64,000 bases of DNA from Pontederia crassipes (GCA_030549335.1 CM060196.1:6153501-6217500); one strand, 5' to 3'. Positions 17,200 through 30,724 are shown, counted from the first letter of the stretch. Made by a program: numbers and translations. Notes: generated from the letters alone by a model not told the origin.

Positions 17200-18076
17200 T
17201 AATGTTTTTAAAACCGGACTGGTCATCGAACCGGTCGGTCAACTGGGTCATGGTTCAATCGGGTTCGACCGAATTGAACCGAATTTTTATTAAAATAATA
17301 TTATTTTTTACTTTAAAACATTATATTACAAATAAAAGTATAAAAGGTAAAAAAATAATGAAATAAAAGTATATTAATCATCATTTTAAATTAATCAAAT
17401 ATTAATAATTTATTTTTTTACATTTTAAGAATATATATTGTTTATCATTAATTAATTTTATATTTAATTATTTATTAATTTCATGAATAATTTCCTTTTT
17501 TATTTCTATTACTATTATGTTGCCCTCATTTTATTTTTCAAACTCATATTTTCTTTCCATATTATTTGATTTCTTGTATAAATTCATCCTACAAAATTTA
17601 CTATATTATTATGTTTTCATTTTCATATTTTATTGTATAATATTCATAATAATTAAAATTTTGTCATCTTCTTATTTATGTTTAGAATAATCTTTTTCTT
17701 TTTTTTTTAAATTTATCTTTATTACTATCTTTCCAATTTCATTTCAAATTCAAATTACTTTCCTTATTATTTACATCCATTTATTCTTTATAATCAAATC
17801 ACTTATATTACTCTCATTTCTATTATTTCAGATTCCCTATTATCATACAATTTCCTTCTTTTCTTTTTTTCCCTTTTATTTACCTCTCTTTTATTGTTTT
17901 TAAAAAAAACTAAATTGAACCGATTTTTTGGTTCAACTCGATTTTGATCGAATTGATCCGATGCAATTCAGTTTTTTTTACAAAAATAGATTTTATATAT
18001 CAATCGAATTAGACCGACGATCGATTCATGATTGAACCGATCGAATCGACCTGTCCGATCAGGTTTTAAAAAGACT
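17200..18076. mobile_element. Mutator-type MITE with CCGG-rich inverted ends
   Basis: The 877-bp element is flanked by the exact 9-bp direct repeat GTTAATAAC (17191-17199 and 18077-18085), the target-duplication length typical of Mutator-like elements. The ends are inverted repeats: TGTTTTTAAAACCGGAC at the left and, read inward from the right, TCTTTTTAAAACCTGATC. Subterminal regions are full of ACCGGTC/GGTTCGACC-type motifs around an AT-rich core. There is no transposase, so it is non-autonomous. It lies about 200 bp upstream of the AlaX-like start codon. Confidence 0.85.
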
Positions 18077-18202
18077 GTTAATAACATATTGAAGTCTCGG
18101 CTCTTCAATGACAGGTGAGATTCCAGGAAATTTTCTACCTACACAAAAATTCCAATCGAACCAGGCGGCGGAGTCCACTATACACGCAACTCTTTACTCT
18201 CT

Positions 18203-18260
18203 AGACAAATCGTCGAGGTGAAAGAGGGCATTTCCTTGGTCATTGAGACAAATCGTCGAG
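18203..18260 (+). promoter_or_regulatory. 15-bp direct repeat in the AlaX-like 5' leader region
   Basis: AGACAAATCGTCGAG occurs exactly twice, at 18203-18217 and 18246-18260, immediately upstream of the start codon at 18283. The function is unknown; it could be a small tandem duplication of leader sequence. Confidence 0.6.
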
Positions 18261-18282
18261 CAGACGGGACATCACTTCGCCC

Positions 18283-21200
18283 ATGGCAGACTTACCGGCC
18301 ACCAAGCTCACCTACTTCGACGACATGGCGGCCGTCAAATCCACCGCTGTCATTCTCTCTCATCGACAGGTTTCGTTTCTTCCCCTCTGCAAGGGTTACT
18401 TGCACCCTAGTTCTCTTTTTTAATGAAGCTGAGAACTCTTCCTTTTGGTTCCTTGTAGACAGACGACGGCCGGCAAGCACTGATCCTGGACGTTACCATC
18501 TTCCACCCGCAAGGCGGTGGCCAACCGGCTGACACTGGATTCATTGAGGGTACCACTTCCGGCCTCAAGTTCGTCGTTGAGGACGTCCGGTCTAAGGATG
18601 GATTGGTGAGTAGATGGAATTTGTAGGATTCCCCTAGTTCCTGGTCTTACGCATTTGTTGACGGGCCGACGGCCTATATAAAAATCGTGTTCTTTGTTCT
18701 AAAAGGGAAAAAAAACTTTAATTTCACAATGATAGAGCATAACAAAATTTCAATTTGACGACAATACGCAGAATGAGAAGTTGTAATGATCAAATCCCGG
18801 ATTTTATTAGTTTCTGACAGTTTACTTAATTTTCTTAGGTTCTTCATTATGGTTTTGTAGAGAATCCTCAAAATGGATGCGACTCAAAACTGACAGAGGG
18901 AGAACAAGTTACCTTGCATGTCAATGGACAAAGACGTGAGCTTAATTCCAGGTATGAGATGCCTGCGTGAATGGTCATGAATAATATGCAGGAGGTATAT
19001 GGAAACTCTCAGCATTCTGGGAACGACAAACATATCATGGAACGTTGAAAGTTAACTGACTGAGTTTGCATAACCTCATGTTTAGTGTGTTAATTAAAGT
19101 GAATCCACCAAACATCTTTTCGGGAAACTAGTTATTGACACCGAAAATCACTCAAGTGCAAAAATGATTCTCATTTTTTTCAGTGAGGGATCTTCATTTG
19201 GGAATTTCCTTCTTCTGGAACACACACAATCTCCATTTTCAATTTATATTTTGTATCAGTTATGTTTTTTCCCCCAATGGTTGACGGAGCTTAAGCCCAT
19301 GTATTAGTTATTCTCTGGTGTTCCAGAAAGGAGTCCTGAATCATAAAACTTGCAACTATGTTGGTTCAATGTGTTTGATGTTGAACCTTGGTCTCAGGGC
19401 TTAACCAGTATCTCAGATTTTGCTAGCATGACATGCAAACTGGATTAAGTATCATTTGAACTTTTTTTGGTATGAAAAATATGATTTGATTTTTTTTTAT
19501 TAACTGGTATCTTGCAAATCAGAGGTCTCCAGTTGCCTGAAGTGATATAACTGAAGCTTACTGTTGAAAAAAATATCGTTTTTTAAATTTTACTTATTAT
19601 ATAACAAGACATCTTATAAAAATCCTAAACCATTGGTGTACCAGAGATGGTTCATTTCTACCATGCTGATACAGACAGAAAAGAAGAGATATGATAGAAC
19701 ACATAAGAAGCTAACAATTCTCACCAATGCTTACAGTATTAGGGAAAGGTCATGAGAGATTTCAGAATGAATAATTCATTTGAAATATGATTTCCTAAAG
19801 GCTCAACAACAACAACAACAAAGCCTTATCCCACTAGGTGGGGTCGGCTCAACAAATGATAATAAATATATTTCTAAGCGATTGATGGGATATATTTCAT
19901 CCTGTTATGATTGATGATGTGCTTTACATACAGAATACCCTTTTGTATTTTGCAGGCTTCATTCAGCAGGACATTTGTTGGATGTATGCATGCGCAATGT
20001 GGGATTTTCTCATTTAGAACCAGCAAAGGGGTACCATTTTCCTGATGGGTATGCTAGAGCATTTTGGATTTTGTAAAAGCTTTTTCTTTCACTTCATTGG
20101 AATACCTGATGAATTGTGTGACACTGAAGGTTTTTTACTCTTTATTTCATCAAAAGAGTTTTCCGTCTTGCTCTCCTTCATTTTCTGGTGCATAATTTAT
20201 TCTTGTCCCCAGTTTTTCCAACCTTGAAATTATTTAACTAGCACTAGCATTTCACAGCCCTTTTGTTGAGTACAAAGGTGCAATTCCTCAGGATCTACTG
20301 CAAACAAAGCAAAAAGAGTTGGAGAAAGAAGCAAATGCTTTGATTTCTGCAGGAGGGAAAGTGTGTCTTAGTTTGGCTAATGGTCATCGGAACTAATTGA
20401 TGTAGTTTTGTTTCCTGAATTCTCATTGGTTTTGACGTTTACTAGGTATCAGCTTCTATATTAACATATGAGGAAGCATCCGAGTGGTGTGGCGGTGTCC
20501 TCCCTAATTATATCCCCAAGGTAGGAGCACAAATAAGTGAAATTTACCCCTGTATAACTTTTTCTATATCTATGTCCCCCTGCTCCTTTTTACTGCTTCA
20601 TGTCCAAATGTAGAGCTTTCTAACACTTCTTTGAAATGGTTATTTCTTTTTTCGACTTCATGACTGCTTATTCAGGATAGCACACCAAGGATTGTGAAGT
20701 TTGGTGACAACCCTGGATGTCCTTGTGGTGGAACTCATGTTGTTGATATTACCAATATTGGAAGTTTAACGGTAATTCCATTTTGTTTTATTTTACAACT
20801 AGCCCTCCATTTTTCCTACAGAAATGTTCTTAGCATAATTTTCCTGCTTTTGACCTAGATCACCGAGCACTTATACATGTCAAGTTAGACTTATGATTTT
20901 GTTTTTCTTCAAGATGAACAAATTTAAAAAGAATGCATAGAATGGTGGAAATATTGAGAACTTTCCCAAATGTGTTGGAGTGGGAAAAAGTGTAAACTCA
21001 CAATTACATAATTATTCTATTTTCTCTTATGGGACCATGCAGCGCTACTTGCTTTGTGGGGTGGCAAACCTTTTTGGTTTGGGAAATTTGCTTTTAGATT
21101 AAAGGATGCTCCGCTGATAATCTTGATCAGAGGTCTCTCATCCATCTAATATTCCTCAGATAGCCAAGGAGTTCGTTTACTGTAAAACTATTAACTTATA

Positions 21201-21854
21201 AGTCATGACCTGTCAAGTCTGTCCTTGTATAGCAAATTAGCAATGTTAAAATCATAGCTTTGTACTGGATCACTAATCTTTCTAGTTTTATGAATTTTCA
21301 TCGTTACATCAGTCATCCTGCCTCTTTGAGAAAGGAAATAGTATAAAAAGTGTCATCTTATATTGATTATAATCTATATAATTTATCATTTTTTGAAAAG
21401 GTGGAATATATTCGTGCTTATGAAGAGAACCAAAACTTCTAATAATATTGCTAATTTTGTTAGATTGCAAAGTTTGGATTTTTTTTTGGGAGGACTTTGC
21501 GCCTCCAGAGGTCTTTAGTTTGTCACACACTAACAATTTGGGTGCTTTTCATGATAGAGTAGGGTAGCTAATTAGTGTCTTTGTTTCTAAAGTGAAAGGA
21601 AAATACTGAGAAGCTATCTATGAAAAAAACACTTCTAAAAAAATCTATGAGAAAACAGATCTATATCTTAAAACATGTCCAGTCTAGTTCTTTTCATATT
21701 ACAAATTATGCAGTGGATCATGATCATATGTGCTTGTTTCTAGTTGTTGAACTATCTGGCTTTTCTTGGTAAATAAAAAAAATATGCATTTCAGGTTACT
21801 CGGATCAGAATGAAGAAAGGACTTACGAAAGTCTTCTATAACATCGGTACATAA
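18283..21854 (+). CDS. AlaX-like alanyl-tRNA editing protein, 8 exons
   Basis: The product is predicted to be a free-standing editing domain that hydrolyses wrongly charged tRNA(Ala), chiefly Ser-tRNA(Ala), as in the AlaX family related to the alanyl-tRNA synthetase editing domain. Exons: 18283-18369, 18459-18605, 18839-18951, 19956-20048, 20258-20360, 20446-20520, 20676-20771, 21795-21854. All introns are GT-AG and the frame is continuous, giving 257 residues. Motifs: HPQGGGQPADTG (residues 45-56), the glycine-rich motif of the longer AlaX-M type; HSAGH (118-122) and CGGTH (223-227), which together supply the HxxxH and CxxxH zinc ligands. The start codon was chosen as the first ATG opening this frame (MADLPATKLTYFDD). 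Intron 3 carries a SINE tail fragment; intron 7 is about 1 kb. No defect is seen. The cellular compartment cannot be told. Confidence 0.9.
19800..19855 (-). repeat. SINE 3'-tail fragment in intron 3 of the AlaX-like gene
   Basis: The plus strand shows an AAC run, then AAAGCCTTATCCCACTAGG and TGGGGTCGGCT. Read on the minus strand this is the conserved 3' end of plant Au/TS-like SINEs ending in (TTG)n. Only the tail is present. GGCTCAACAA occurs at both borders (19800-19809 and 19846-19855) and could be a target duplication of a strongly truncated insertion. Confidence 0.65.
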
Positions 21855-22901
21855 AGTAAATATTGATCAGCAAATCCTGACAGGGATACTGCCCACTGTT
21901 TCGATTGTCATTTTGCGGTGGAACATAAACACTTATTGAATAGGGTGGTTTCGGAACTTGGATGTCGCTCTAAATAAGTAATATAGTGAGTCTTGTACTG
22001 ACATTGAGTAATCCCTTATTGCATATATAATTTTATCGATTGGGGCAGAAAATGCCCATGAAGCTTAATCCTGAGGCACGCTGCCAATTGGTGAGTTTCT
22101 TTTACATGTTTGATTTGTATGGATTTGATAATATGATGTATTGATGTGTGACTTTTCACCACAAAATGCTAGAGGTGATAATTAAAACATGAAGAGTCCA
22201 CTATTAAGAAAACACATTCGGACTTAGGTTCTCACCTTTTAACTCTATCGTTTGGCGATGAGCAAATTTATATTTAACTAATCTGAATGAGAGTAGAGCC
22301 GTAAAAGATAATCTTTCAATGCCTTCCAAAGCGTGAACTTAGAATTATTAAATGGGTAGTTCTCTATTGCATCCTTAAATCATATTTTCTCTTTACCCTC
22401 TAAATTTTGTGGTATCCACTTATTCTCTACAAACTTCCAAATCCAAATATTGCTTAACTATATTTATTTTTACCCATACATTTTACTTATTTACTTCCAA
22501 ATCCATGTAGCCGACCCCACCTAGTGGGATAAGGCTTTGTTGTTGTTGTTGTTGTATGTTTGAGGGGCTACGATCATACGACATTTTGCAATAGGTCGAT
22601 GGAGAGGTTTTGAGTGTTGCAACTTACAAATAAAAAATGAGTTGCATGCTCCTTTTTAGTCTTATGTTTGTTAACTTTTATCTATTTAATTATACGAAAT
22701 TAAAAAAACTACTCGGAGCATCCTAGCCTCATGATTCATTTGTTTTTTTTTATTTTTCTAAAACAATAAGTAGTTAAAACTTAAAATGGTAATTATATGT
22801 TTAAGTGGAAGTATTTTGAAAGTTGATGAAAGTATATGGCCACCGAGAAACATGAGTATGTTGACCAGATGCTCGAGGTGTAGAGTAGGAGGTGACAGTT
22901 A
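21855..22901. other. AlaX-like gene 3' flank with a second SINE tail
   Basis: No further coding exon is recognised after the stop codon. The stretch contains a plus-oriented SINE tail at 22502-22556 and otherwise AT-rich DNA. Confidence 0.5.
22502..22556 (+). repeat. SINE 3'-tail fragment, plus orientation
   Basis: TAGCCGACCCCACCTAGTGG, then GATAAGGCTTTG and a (TTG)n tail: the same conserved block as in AlaX intron 3 but in the opposite orientation. The SINE body is not recognised upstream. Confidence 0.7.
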
Positions 22902-23718
22902 GGCTGTGTTTGATTGACATATTGATGAAATTCTAGCATTTCAAAGAATATGATATCTGGGAATCATATTTCTGAATATGAAAAAATAACTACATTTGGT
23001 TTAAACTCGGAATATACTATTGATATCTTCTAGAGCAATCACTTGGCTTTGTCATTCAATAACTCGGATCAAATGAAAAGGCAATTATATAACAAATACT
23101 AAAAAAAATTTAAGCTAAGCATAAATCTCTCTGTCAGTCATTAAGTAGGAAAAATAAAAAAGGTAAGAGATCAAATAAAATACCATGCTCACTATGAAGC
23201 CGAAAGGTAAGAGATCAACTACGAAAATTTAAGAAAAGTGGCCTTCAGCTATGGAATAATAAGGTAATATTTAAGGGAACAAATATGGTAAAAAAGTGCA
23301 AAATATAAGCAAACTTTAGGGTCGAAATTGGGGGAAGATTATAAAAGTTGTTCATACTAAATCAAAATAGTAACACTTAGTCATCATAATAAAAGTCTTA
23401 CTTTTTTCTACCGGATCAAAATCCCTTTAATCAAGAATCACGTTCGCCTTGCAACGACGGAGGTTTGTTTTAAAAGAACGCAGATGTATTCTTTTTTAGG
23501 ATAGATGAAGCGTTTATGGTAGGAAAATGGTAATTGGAACATGAGATTACTTCACATTTTGAAAGAAATGAGATTGGTTCATTTTGGGGGAATATTGGCT
23601 CCGAAATTTAATATTATCAAATGCATTTCAATGTAACACATTTTCAAATGCAGATATCTAACATATCTGTAAAAATCTTTAAGAATACATTCAAATAAAG
23701 AATGTACCAAATACAAAC
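22902..23718. mobile_element. Tourist-like (PIF/Harbinger-type) MITE
   Basis: 817 bp bounded by TTA on both sides (22899-22901 and 23719-23721). The imperfect terminal inverted repeats are GGCTGTGTTTGATT at the left and GTTTGTATTTGGTA read inward from the right. The 3-bp TTA duplication fits the PIF/Harbinger superfamily. It has no coding capacity. Confidence 0.6.
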
Positions 23719-23721
23719 TTA

Positions 23722-24544
23722 GATTTTAACGAGCACAAGTGTCACAGAGAAATATCAAATAAGATATAGTATAGGATTCGATTTTCTCATCCAATGGATA
23801 AGAGTCGCTCTTTAATATTTTTTCAGTGACCTAATCAGTGATTTATTGTTCTAGTGGGATGAGCAATCCAAAATCAACTGTAGTCACACAAACAATCAAA
23901 ATCAAGACATTTGTTTGCACCTCATATGGCAGAGGAACTTTGTTTTCAATTGGGAGACAGAATCACTGCCGTATGAACACTTTTATAAGGCATGCCCATC
24001 TTATGGATAATTATACATTGAAGGTCACGAGATTGAGAGATGCTATTTAACTAAGGTTGTCGTATGAACACTTTCCCCTGTGAGTAAAGTTGTCGAACGG
24101 ATATTTTCCTGAACTATTTGATTGTGGAATAAATGTCGAATACAGCTAAACGTGCGAGAGAATTAAAATAATTTGATCAAACATCGAAAAATAGAAAATT
24201 AATCACCTCAAAACACGTGAAATCACCTACTGCTTGATACACCTAAAGTGAATGTCCAATTATTTTCTTTTGTTAAAATTAAGTATTTAACCTCTAACTA
24301 ATTTTAATCAATCATAGTTAAACATATTTATTATAATATTATAATTTATTTCTAATAATATTATGGAGTTTCTTTATAATGCTTATCGATAGTCTAATGA
24401 TTATTATGAATTAATTGAAATGTTAATTACTGCACACAAACATAATTGCATATGCATCTAAACAAACTTAATATATTAATTAAATATAGGATTATTAAAA
24501 AATCATGTTTACCCGTAACATGTAAACTACACCTGATCATTACA
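23722..24544. other. Intergenic DNA, nothing recognised
   Basis: AT-rich sequence. The 70-residue frame at 23838-24050 has no recognisable domain. Confidence 0.4.
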
Positions 24545-25665
24545 TGAGCTTGACATAAACAATGGATTCCTTCATGGCATCCTAATGGAAGATGTATAGA
24601 CCACATCTTGTGTGTGAACTACGTATAATCATTGTATGGCCTAAAAGAGGCACCTCGACCATGGTACCAACACTTGCGACGTTCCTCCTATAGTTTGGGC
24701 TCCATGATTATGCAATTGATACGTCACTCTTCATCCACCGAACTTCTGTTGCAATTGCTTATGTATTTACGCACATAGATGACTTGATATTAACTAAATC
24801 ATCTTCCTCTTTTTTTTTAGATCAAGTTGTCCAACATTTCAATCCAACTTTGTAGTTCGTGATGTGATCTAGATCATCTCAGTTATTTTTTGAACATCAA
24901 GGTCACACCTCTATCAGATAGCCTTGCCTTATCTCAATATCAGATATACCTTGATGAGAACAAACATGTATCAAGCCAAGCATGTCAAGTTTCCAGTACC
25001 AACTGCCTTGTGTCTCCTCCCGACAACCCAACCATGCTCAGATACAAACTTGTACAGAAGAATAGTCGATGCTCTACAGTATCTAATATTAACATGACCT
25101 ACATTGCATTCTCGATCAAGCTCGTATGCCAATATATGCGCTACCCAAGTGAAGAACACAAACAGACCATCAAAAGGATCTTAATTCCACTTAATCATTG
25201 CAGCTAAATTTTCTCTAATCCAATAGTCTTCACCTTCAAGCATATTCCGACGTTGATTGATCATCCAGCCCACTGGAGCACAAATCCATTGACAGCTACG
25301 CAATTTACCTTGGTAGCTCACTGGTATCATGGTCAGCTAAAAAGTAATGTATAGCCTCTCTAGACCATCCACAAATCTGATTACAAGGCCATAGCTGATG
25401 CAACGTTGCACTCGTTTCTCCACTTTGGTGTGACAATGTCAGTTGCCACATACCTCACAACCAACTTGGGGTTTCATGCCAAAGTCAAGCGTATGGAAAT
25501 CGACTTTCAATTTGTCCACGATGAAATTGCAAATGGACGATTGATCGAATGTTCGTTTCATCTACACAAAGGATAAATTATTAGACATGCCTCTTGTCAG
25601 TACCCACTTCTTCATTCATGGCAAGTTGCACCTCGGATTGTGCTCGCGTCGTGATTTAGGGGGCA
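24545..25665 (+). pseudogene. Ty1/copia pol relic (reverse transcriptase end to RNase H end)
   Basis: Switching among plus frames shows the usual order of a copia polyprotein. An NGFLHG block after the first RT motif lies near 24560; THIDDLILT, a decayed form of the catalytic YVDDLIL box, lies near 24775; an LGIKVTPLSDSLALSQYQIYLDE-type region covers 24885-24960. RNase H follows to about 25660, ending with a VEIDFQFVHDE block and a DMPLVSTHFFIHGKL block. Many stops and frameshifts separate the parts. No LTRs of this element were found. Confidence 0.75.
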
Positions 25666-25689
25666 TATTCAATACAACATTTTTATGGA

Positions 25690-25990
25690 TTTCTGATGAT
25701 AATGTCGAAAATCTTATGAAATCTACCGGAAAATTTATTTTTTGACAGATTTTTTAACGAAATGTCGTCATTGGAAAATGCTCATAAAAAATAATTTGCC
25801 GACGGGCTAAAAAAAATCCGTCAAAAGTCTTAACGGATAACGACGTTGAAAGTTGGCCTTAAAAAGTTCCGACGGGATCCTAACTTCTAGCGGGCGCAGC
25901 CATCGAAAGTTCCAATTGGCACGAATCCGTGGGAAGTTTCCAACTGGTAAAAAATTCGCAGCTACGAGATCCAACCACATCAGGCTAATA
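25690..25990. mobile_element. CACTA-like subterminal-repeat relic
   Basis: Rich in short CCGACGG/CGACGG/CCGTC motifs typical of CACTA subterminal regions. Positions 25726-25765 closely match 53889-53930 inside the CACTA-like MITE with a TAGTG end (53723-53972). No terminal CACTA was found here, so the ends are uncertain. Confidence 0.45.
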
Positions 25991-26005
25991 TGAGTTAGTG
26001 ATATG

Positions 26006-26273
26006 TGTCAACTGCTCTGCTTCAGCTCGAGCCCATTCATGGAGGAAGGAAGAAGCACACTCATGGAAGGAGAAAGAAGAGATTTGATCAGAGATGTGGG
26101 CAAAATGACTCACTCACCACAGAGGAGCTCATCAGCTTTTTATATCTCAATGAAACAGTGAATAACCATTTTCTTACAATGACGTACAGTTGGAAGTTTC
26201 TAAAGCGTTCCAAAGCAACTAATTACAAGTTTAACATCAAGTAATAAACCTATCATAATTACAATTATCCACA
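26006..26273 (-). repeat. 3' LTR (left in window) of a minus-strand copia element
   Basis: 268 bp, TGTCAACTGC...TTATCCACA on the plus strand. It is flanked outside by ATATG at 26001-26005. I count about 10 differences from the other LTR (roughly 96% identity), nearly all transitions, as expected from decay of methylated cytosines. Confidence 0.95.
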
Positions 26274-26286
26274 CTCCCCCTCAAAC
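26274..26286 (-). other. Polypurine tract of the copia element
   Basis: Read on the minus strand, GTTTGAGGGGGAG lies directly before the LTR that opens TGTGGATAATTG. Confidence 0.85.
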
Positions 26287-26289
26287 TTG

Positions 26290-29200
26290 GCATTATGTAT
26301 ACTTAATAAGCCAAGTTTGGAAAGGAGATACTTATGTTGTTTAGCACCTAAATTTTTGGTAAAGATATCGGCCAACTGCTCAGCAAAAGAGATGTGTTTA
26401 GCCTGAACCAATCTTGTAAGAAGCCTTTCACGAACAAAATGGCAATCAACTTCAATGTGCTTAGTCCTTTCATGAAAAATTGGATTGCTTGCAATGTGAA
26501 GTGCTGCCTTGTTGTCACAATTGATTTGAACAGGAAGTCTAACATGAAAATTCAGTTATGAAAGTAATCGTTGAAGCCAAACAATTTCAGAGACAGCAGA
26601 TGCCAAACTTCTATACTCAGACTCAGCTGTAGGCTATTTTTTCGACTTCCAAGAGATTAAGGAATCACCAAGCTTGACACAGAAACTTGTGAATGATCTA
26701 CGAGTAAGAAGACATGCCGCCCAATCTGCATCACAATATGCTTCTAAGGAATTATTACTGCTAGCAGAGAAAAAAAGACCTTTTGCAGGATCTTGTTTGA
26801 GATATCTAACAACTCTTATGGCTGCATCCATATGATATTTCTTTGGCTCTTGCATAAATTGACTTAGATGCTGAACTGAAAAAGCTAAGTCTGGCCTTGT
26901 GACTGTAAGATAAATCAGTCTTCCTATAAGTCATTGATAAGAAGAAATATCAGATAACAATTCATCCTTGACATCAGTTTGAAATAACATATCATACTGG
27001 TGTGAAGTGAGTTTAGAATTTTGTTCCAAAGGAACTTCCACTGGTTTTGCAGCAGCTATGCCAGTGTCTGCTATGAGATCAAGAGAATATTTTCGCTGAT
27101 TCAATAAGATTCCCTTGTCTGATCTCATAATTTCCAAACCCAAAAAGAAACGAAGGTTCCCTAAATCCTTAATTTTAAAACTGGATTGTAGAACCTCCTT
27201 AGCCTCATCAACAAGGTGAGCATGACTAGCCATTAAAAGTATGTCATCCACATAGACTAGGAAAACGACGAGACCAGAATGTGTCTTCTTGGTGAACATA
27301 GAGTAATCCAATTTGCTCTGCTCGAAACCAGCTGCTACAAGAACTTGAGTTAATTTTAAATTCCACTATCGAGAAGCTTGTTTAAGGCCATATAGGGACT
27401 TTCGCAAGCGACAAACTTTGGAAGAACCCCCCTGACTACGAAAACTAGGAGGAGGAACCATATACACCTCCTCAAACAAGTCACCATTAAGGAAAGCATT
27501 GTTTATGTCAAGATGAAACAATGGCCAACCTCGTTGAGCTGCAACAGCAAGTAGAGTACGAACAGTAGTCATTTTAACAACAGGAGAGAAAGTCTCCTTG
27601 TAATCAATACCAGCTTGCTGTGTAAAGCCTTTCGCAACCAATCGAGCCTTATAACGTTCAACCTCTCCATCAGCCCGCAGTTTGATTTTATAGACCCACT
27701 TGCAACCGATGGCTACTTTGCTAGGAGGAAGGTCCACTAAATCCCAAGTGTGATTGGACTGCAAAGCATCCATTTCCAATTCCATCGCAGCCACCCAATT
27801 AAGATCAGAGGCAGCATCAGAAAAAGAATGAGGTTCAAGAACAGAATTGAGACAAGCAAGAAAGCATTGATATTGAGGTGGCAGATGTTTATACTGAACA
27901 AAATCAGAAATGGGATAGCAAGTATTATTGACTGAAGAATTGATAACATAATCATTCAACCAGTTGGGAGGCTTGACAAGCCTTTTTGGTCGTGTCTAAC
28001 AACTTGGAACAACAGTAGGTGGAGAAGAATCAGTCGAAGAAGAAATCTGAGGTAAGACAACTTGAAGATCAAGGCTAGGCATTGAAGAAGAACTAGTAGG
28101 CGAGCTGCTAGCTGTAGGTAAAGAATTGAAGGTAGGAGACAAGTTATCAGTAGAACCAGTGATGTTGTCAGGAGGCAAGTTATTAGTAGAGTCAGAGTGT
28201 TCAACAGGATTCAAGTTATCAGTGGGACCTGTTGAAAAAACCAGAGGTCTAAAAGGATCAAACTCCTGATAAGAAGAAGTGATGACCAATGAAGGATCAG
28301 CAAAATTGACTTCTGAAAAAGGAAATATATCTTCCTGAAAAACAACATCTCGACTAACTGAAATCTTGTTGGTCAAAAGGACTAGAACTTTATAACCTTT
28401 CTGTGTAGGAGAATAACCAAAAAACACACGTTTGGAAGCTCTCGAAGCAAACTTATCAGAAGAATTTAAAGTTGTGGCAAAACACAAACAGCCAAACACT
28501 CTCAAATATTTCAAAACAAGTTTATGACCAAACAATTTCTCAAAAGGACTGTGATTGCCCAGAACAGATAAGGGACTGCGATTAATTAAATGAACTGCAG
28601 TGAAGACACAGTCACCCCAGAACTTGAGAGGTAAATTACTCTGAAAACGTAAAGCTCTTGCCACTTCTAGTATGTGCTTGTGCTTACGTTCAATAACTCC
28701 ATTTTGTTGAGGAGTGTACACACAAGAAGTTTGATGACAAATGCCCCTGGATGAAAAAAAAGTCTGAGTTGCTTTATTAAGGAATTCTGTGCCATTATCT
28801 GAACGACAGACTTTAACCTTCCTACCAAACTGAGTGTCAACCATAAACGCAAACTGTTTCAAATATTCATGAACTTCACTCTTTGTTTTTAGAAGGTAAA
28901 CCCATGTCATTCTGTAAAGTCATCAACAATGGTAAGAAAAAAATGAAATCCATCATGTGTGGGGTTATGATATGAACCCCAAACATCTAAATGGATAAGA
29001 TCAAAACAAGAATTAATAGTGGAACTACTAATGGGAAAAGGCAGTCTGGATTGTCTGGCCATACAACAAATTGTACAACGACAATTATTCAGTGATATAC
29101 TGCTGTCCAAATCTAACACATATTGCAACCTATGATATGGTAAATGTCCCAGTCGTTTGTGCCATATGTGAGCAATGTTGAACTTCTCCTTAGTTGCAGT

Positions 29201-30724
29201 TGCCACCACATGGAATTTCATTAGTTTGCACCAGATAGTAAAGACCACCATCTTGTCTACCAATCCCCTTCACCAGTCCAGTGTAAAGGTCCTGTATCAG
29301 ACATATATTTGGATAGAAAATGACCACACAAAGTAAGTCCTTGCACAACTTTGAAACTGAGAGAAGGTTATGCTTAAACTCAGGAATGTATAACACATCT
29401 TATAGACTTTGATTATTTGAAACATTACAATTACCCAAATGTGTTATAGTAGACATGTTACCATTAGGCAATCTGACTTCTCTAGGCTGATATAATTGCT
29501 TAACATCAGAAAGACAGGTGATATCTGGCACCATATGGTCAGATGCCCTGAATCAATAATCCATCTAGTTTTCAGAAATTCAGTAGAGAAAAAATCAGTA
29601 CCTGCCATATTTGCCATGACATCTGACTTTTTGTGTTGATTTAGAATGTCTAAGATCTGCTGATATTGATCACTTATGATCAATGTGTTGTGAGAAGTCT
29701 GTGCTGCATTGACTGAGTTAGAGGAAACAGCATTAAGATCTGATGTTGACTTATCAGGTGAAATGTTATTGCTATCTGTAATAACAGAATTTGCTGACAT
29801 CGGTTCTCTGTTTTTAGAAAACTTGAAACCATGTGGGAAACCAATCAATCTATAAGGGCTTTACTATGACCAGGTTTATGACAATGATCACAAATCAGAT
29901 TTCTATTGGGTTTTTTTCCTTTAACAAACTGATTCTGATGTGAAGTCTGATTCTGATTAGAAACAGATAAACTAGCCATAGGTATGTTTGATGGAGCATG
30001 AACAACTTGATTAGCATAAGAGTTGCTCTTCCTATGTTGCTCTTCCTCAATTAACATAGAATAAGCCTGATTCTCTGCAGGAAAAGGCCTCATAAGTATG
30101 ATTTGAGATCTTATAGCAGCATAAGACTCATTAAGCCCCATCAGAAACTAAAAAACTTTTAGCTATCTGAAGTATTCTAAACTCGCCGGATCATGAATTC
30201 CAAGAGAAGGAATAATGGTGTACAGTTCTTCCCAAAGAAGCTTCAACTTGGTATGATATTCAGTTATAGTCATTACTCCCTGTGACAAGGTAGCAATTTC
30301 CCTATGAAGATGATACAACTTGGTGCCACTAACAGTATCGAACCTTTCTTTCAGATCTCTCCATACTTCAGAAGCATCAGATAAAGTAAGCAATACTGCC
30401 AATTAAACCATCAGAAACAATCGAAATTATCCAGGAAAGAACAAGGACATTACACCTCTACCATTGGAATTGCATATCTCCCTCAAAATGATCCATTCTA
30501 CAAGTACCTTGAATAAAACCCAGTTTATGTTTTGCTAACAGTGCATTCGAAAAAGTACAACTCCACATCAAGTAATTCTCACTACTAGTTAAACGAATTG
30601 GAATCAAAATCAATCCAGGCGAATCCGACGGAAGCAGAAACAACGAATGAGTGTGATCTATTGAAATAAGAGAAGATCCACTCGGATTTGAAGTATTTGA
30701 ACCAAGAACACCAGAATTCTCCAT
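26290..30724 (-). pseudogene. Degraded copia gag-pol polyprotein
   Basis: The gag start (MENSGV) is at 30724. The gag zinc knuckle near 29860-29900 keeps CDHC and GH, but a frameshift there removes the last cysteine. The protease core WIIDSG is near 29555 and is followed by a frameshift. Integrase at 28200-29263 has the HHCC region, LIHLDVWG (first Asp), RSDNGTEF (second Asp) and QQNGVIERKH (Glu). Reverse transcriptase at 26931-27959 has [23 protein letters not shown] and YVDDILL. RNase H follows down to 26290, with EAYCDADWA and an ADIFTK block. In-frame stops interrupt gag, the RT-RNase H junction and RNase H, so it cannot encode a full polyprotein, although all catalytic motifs can still be recognised. 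Confidence 0.92.
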
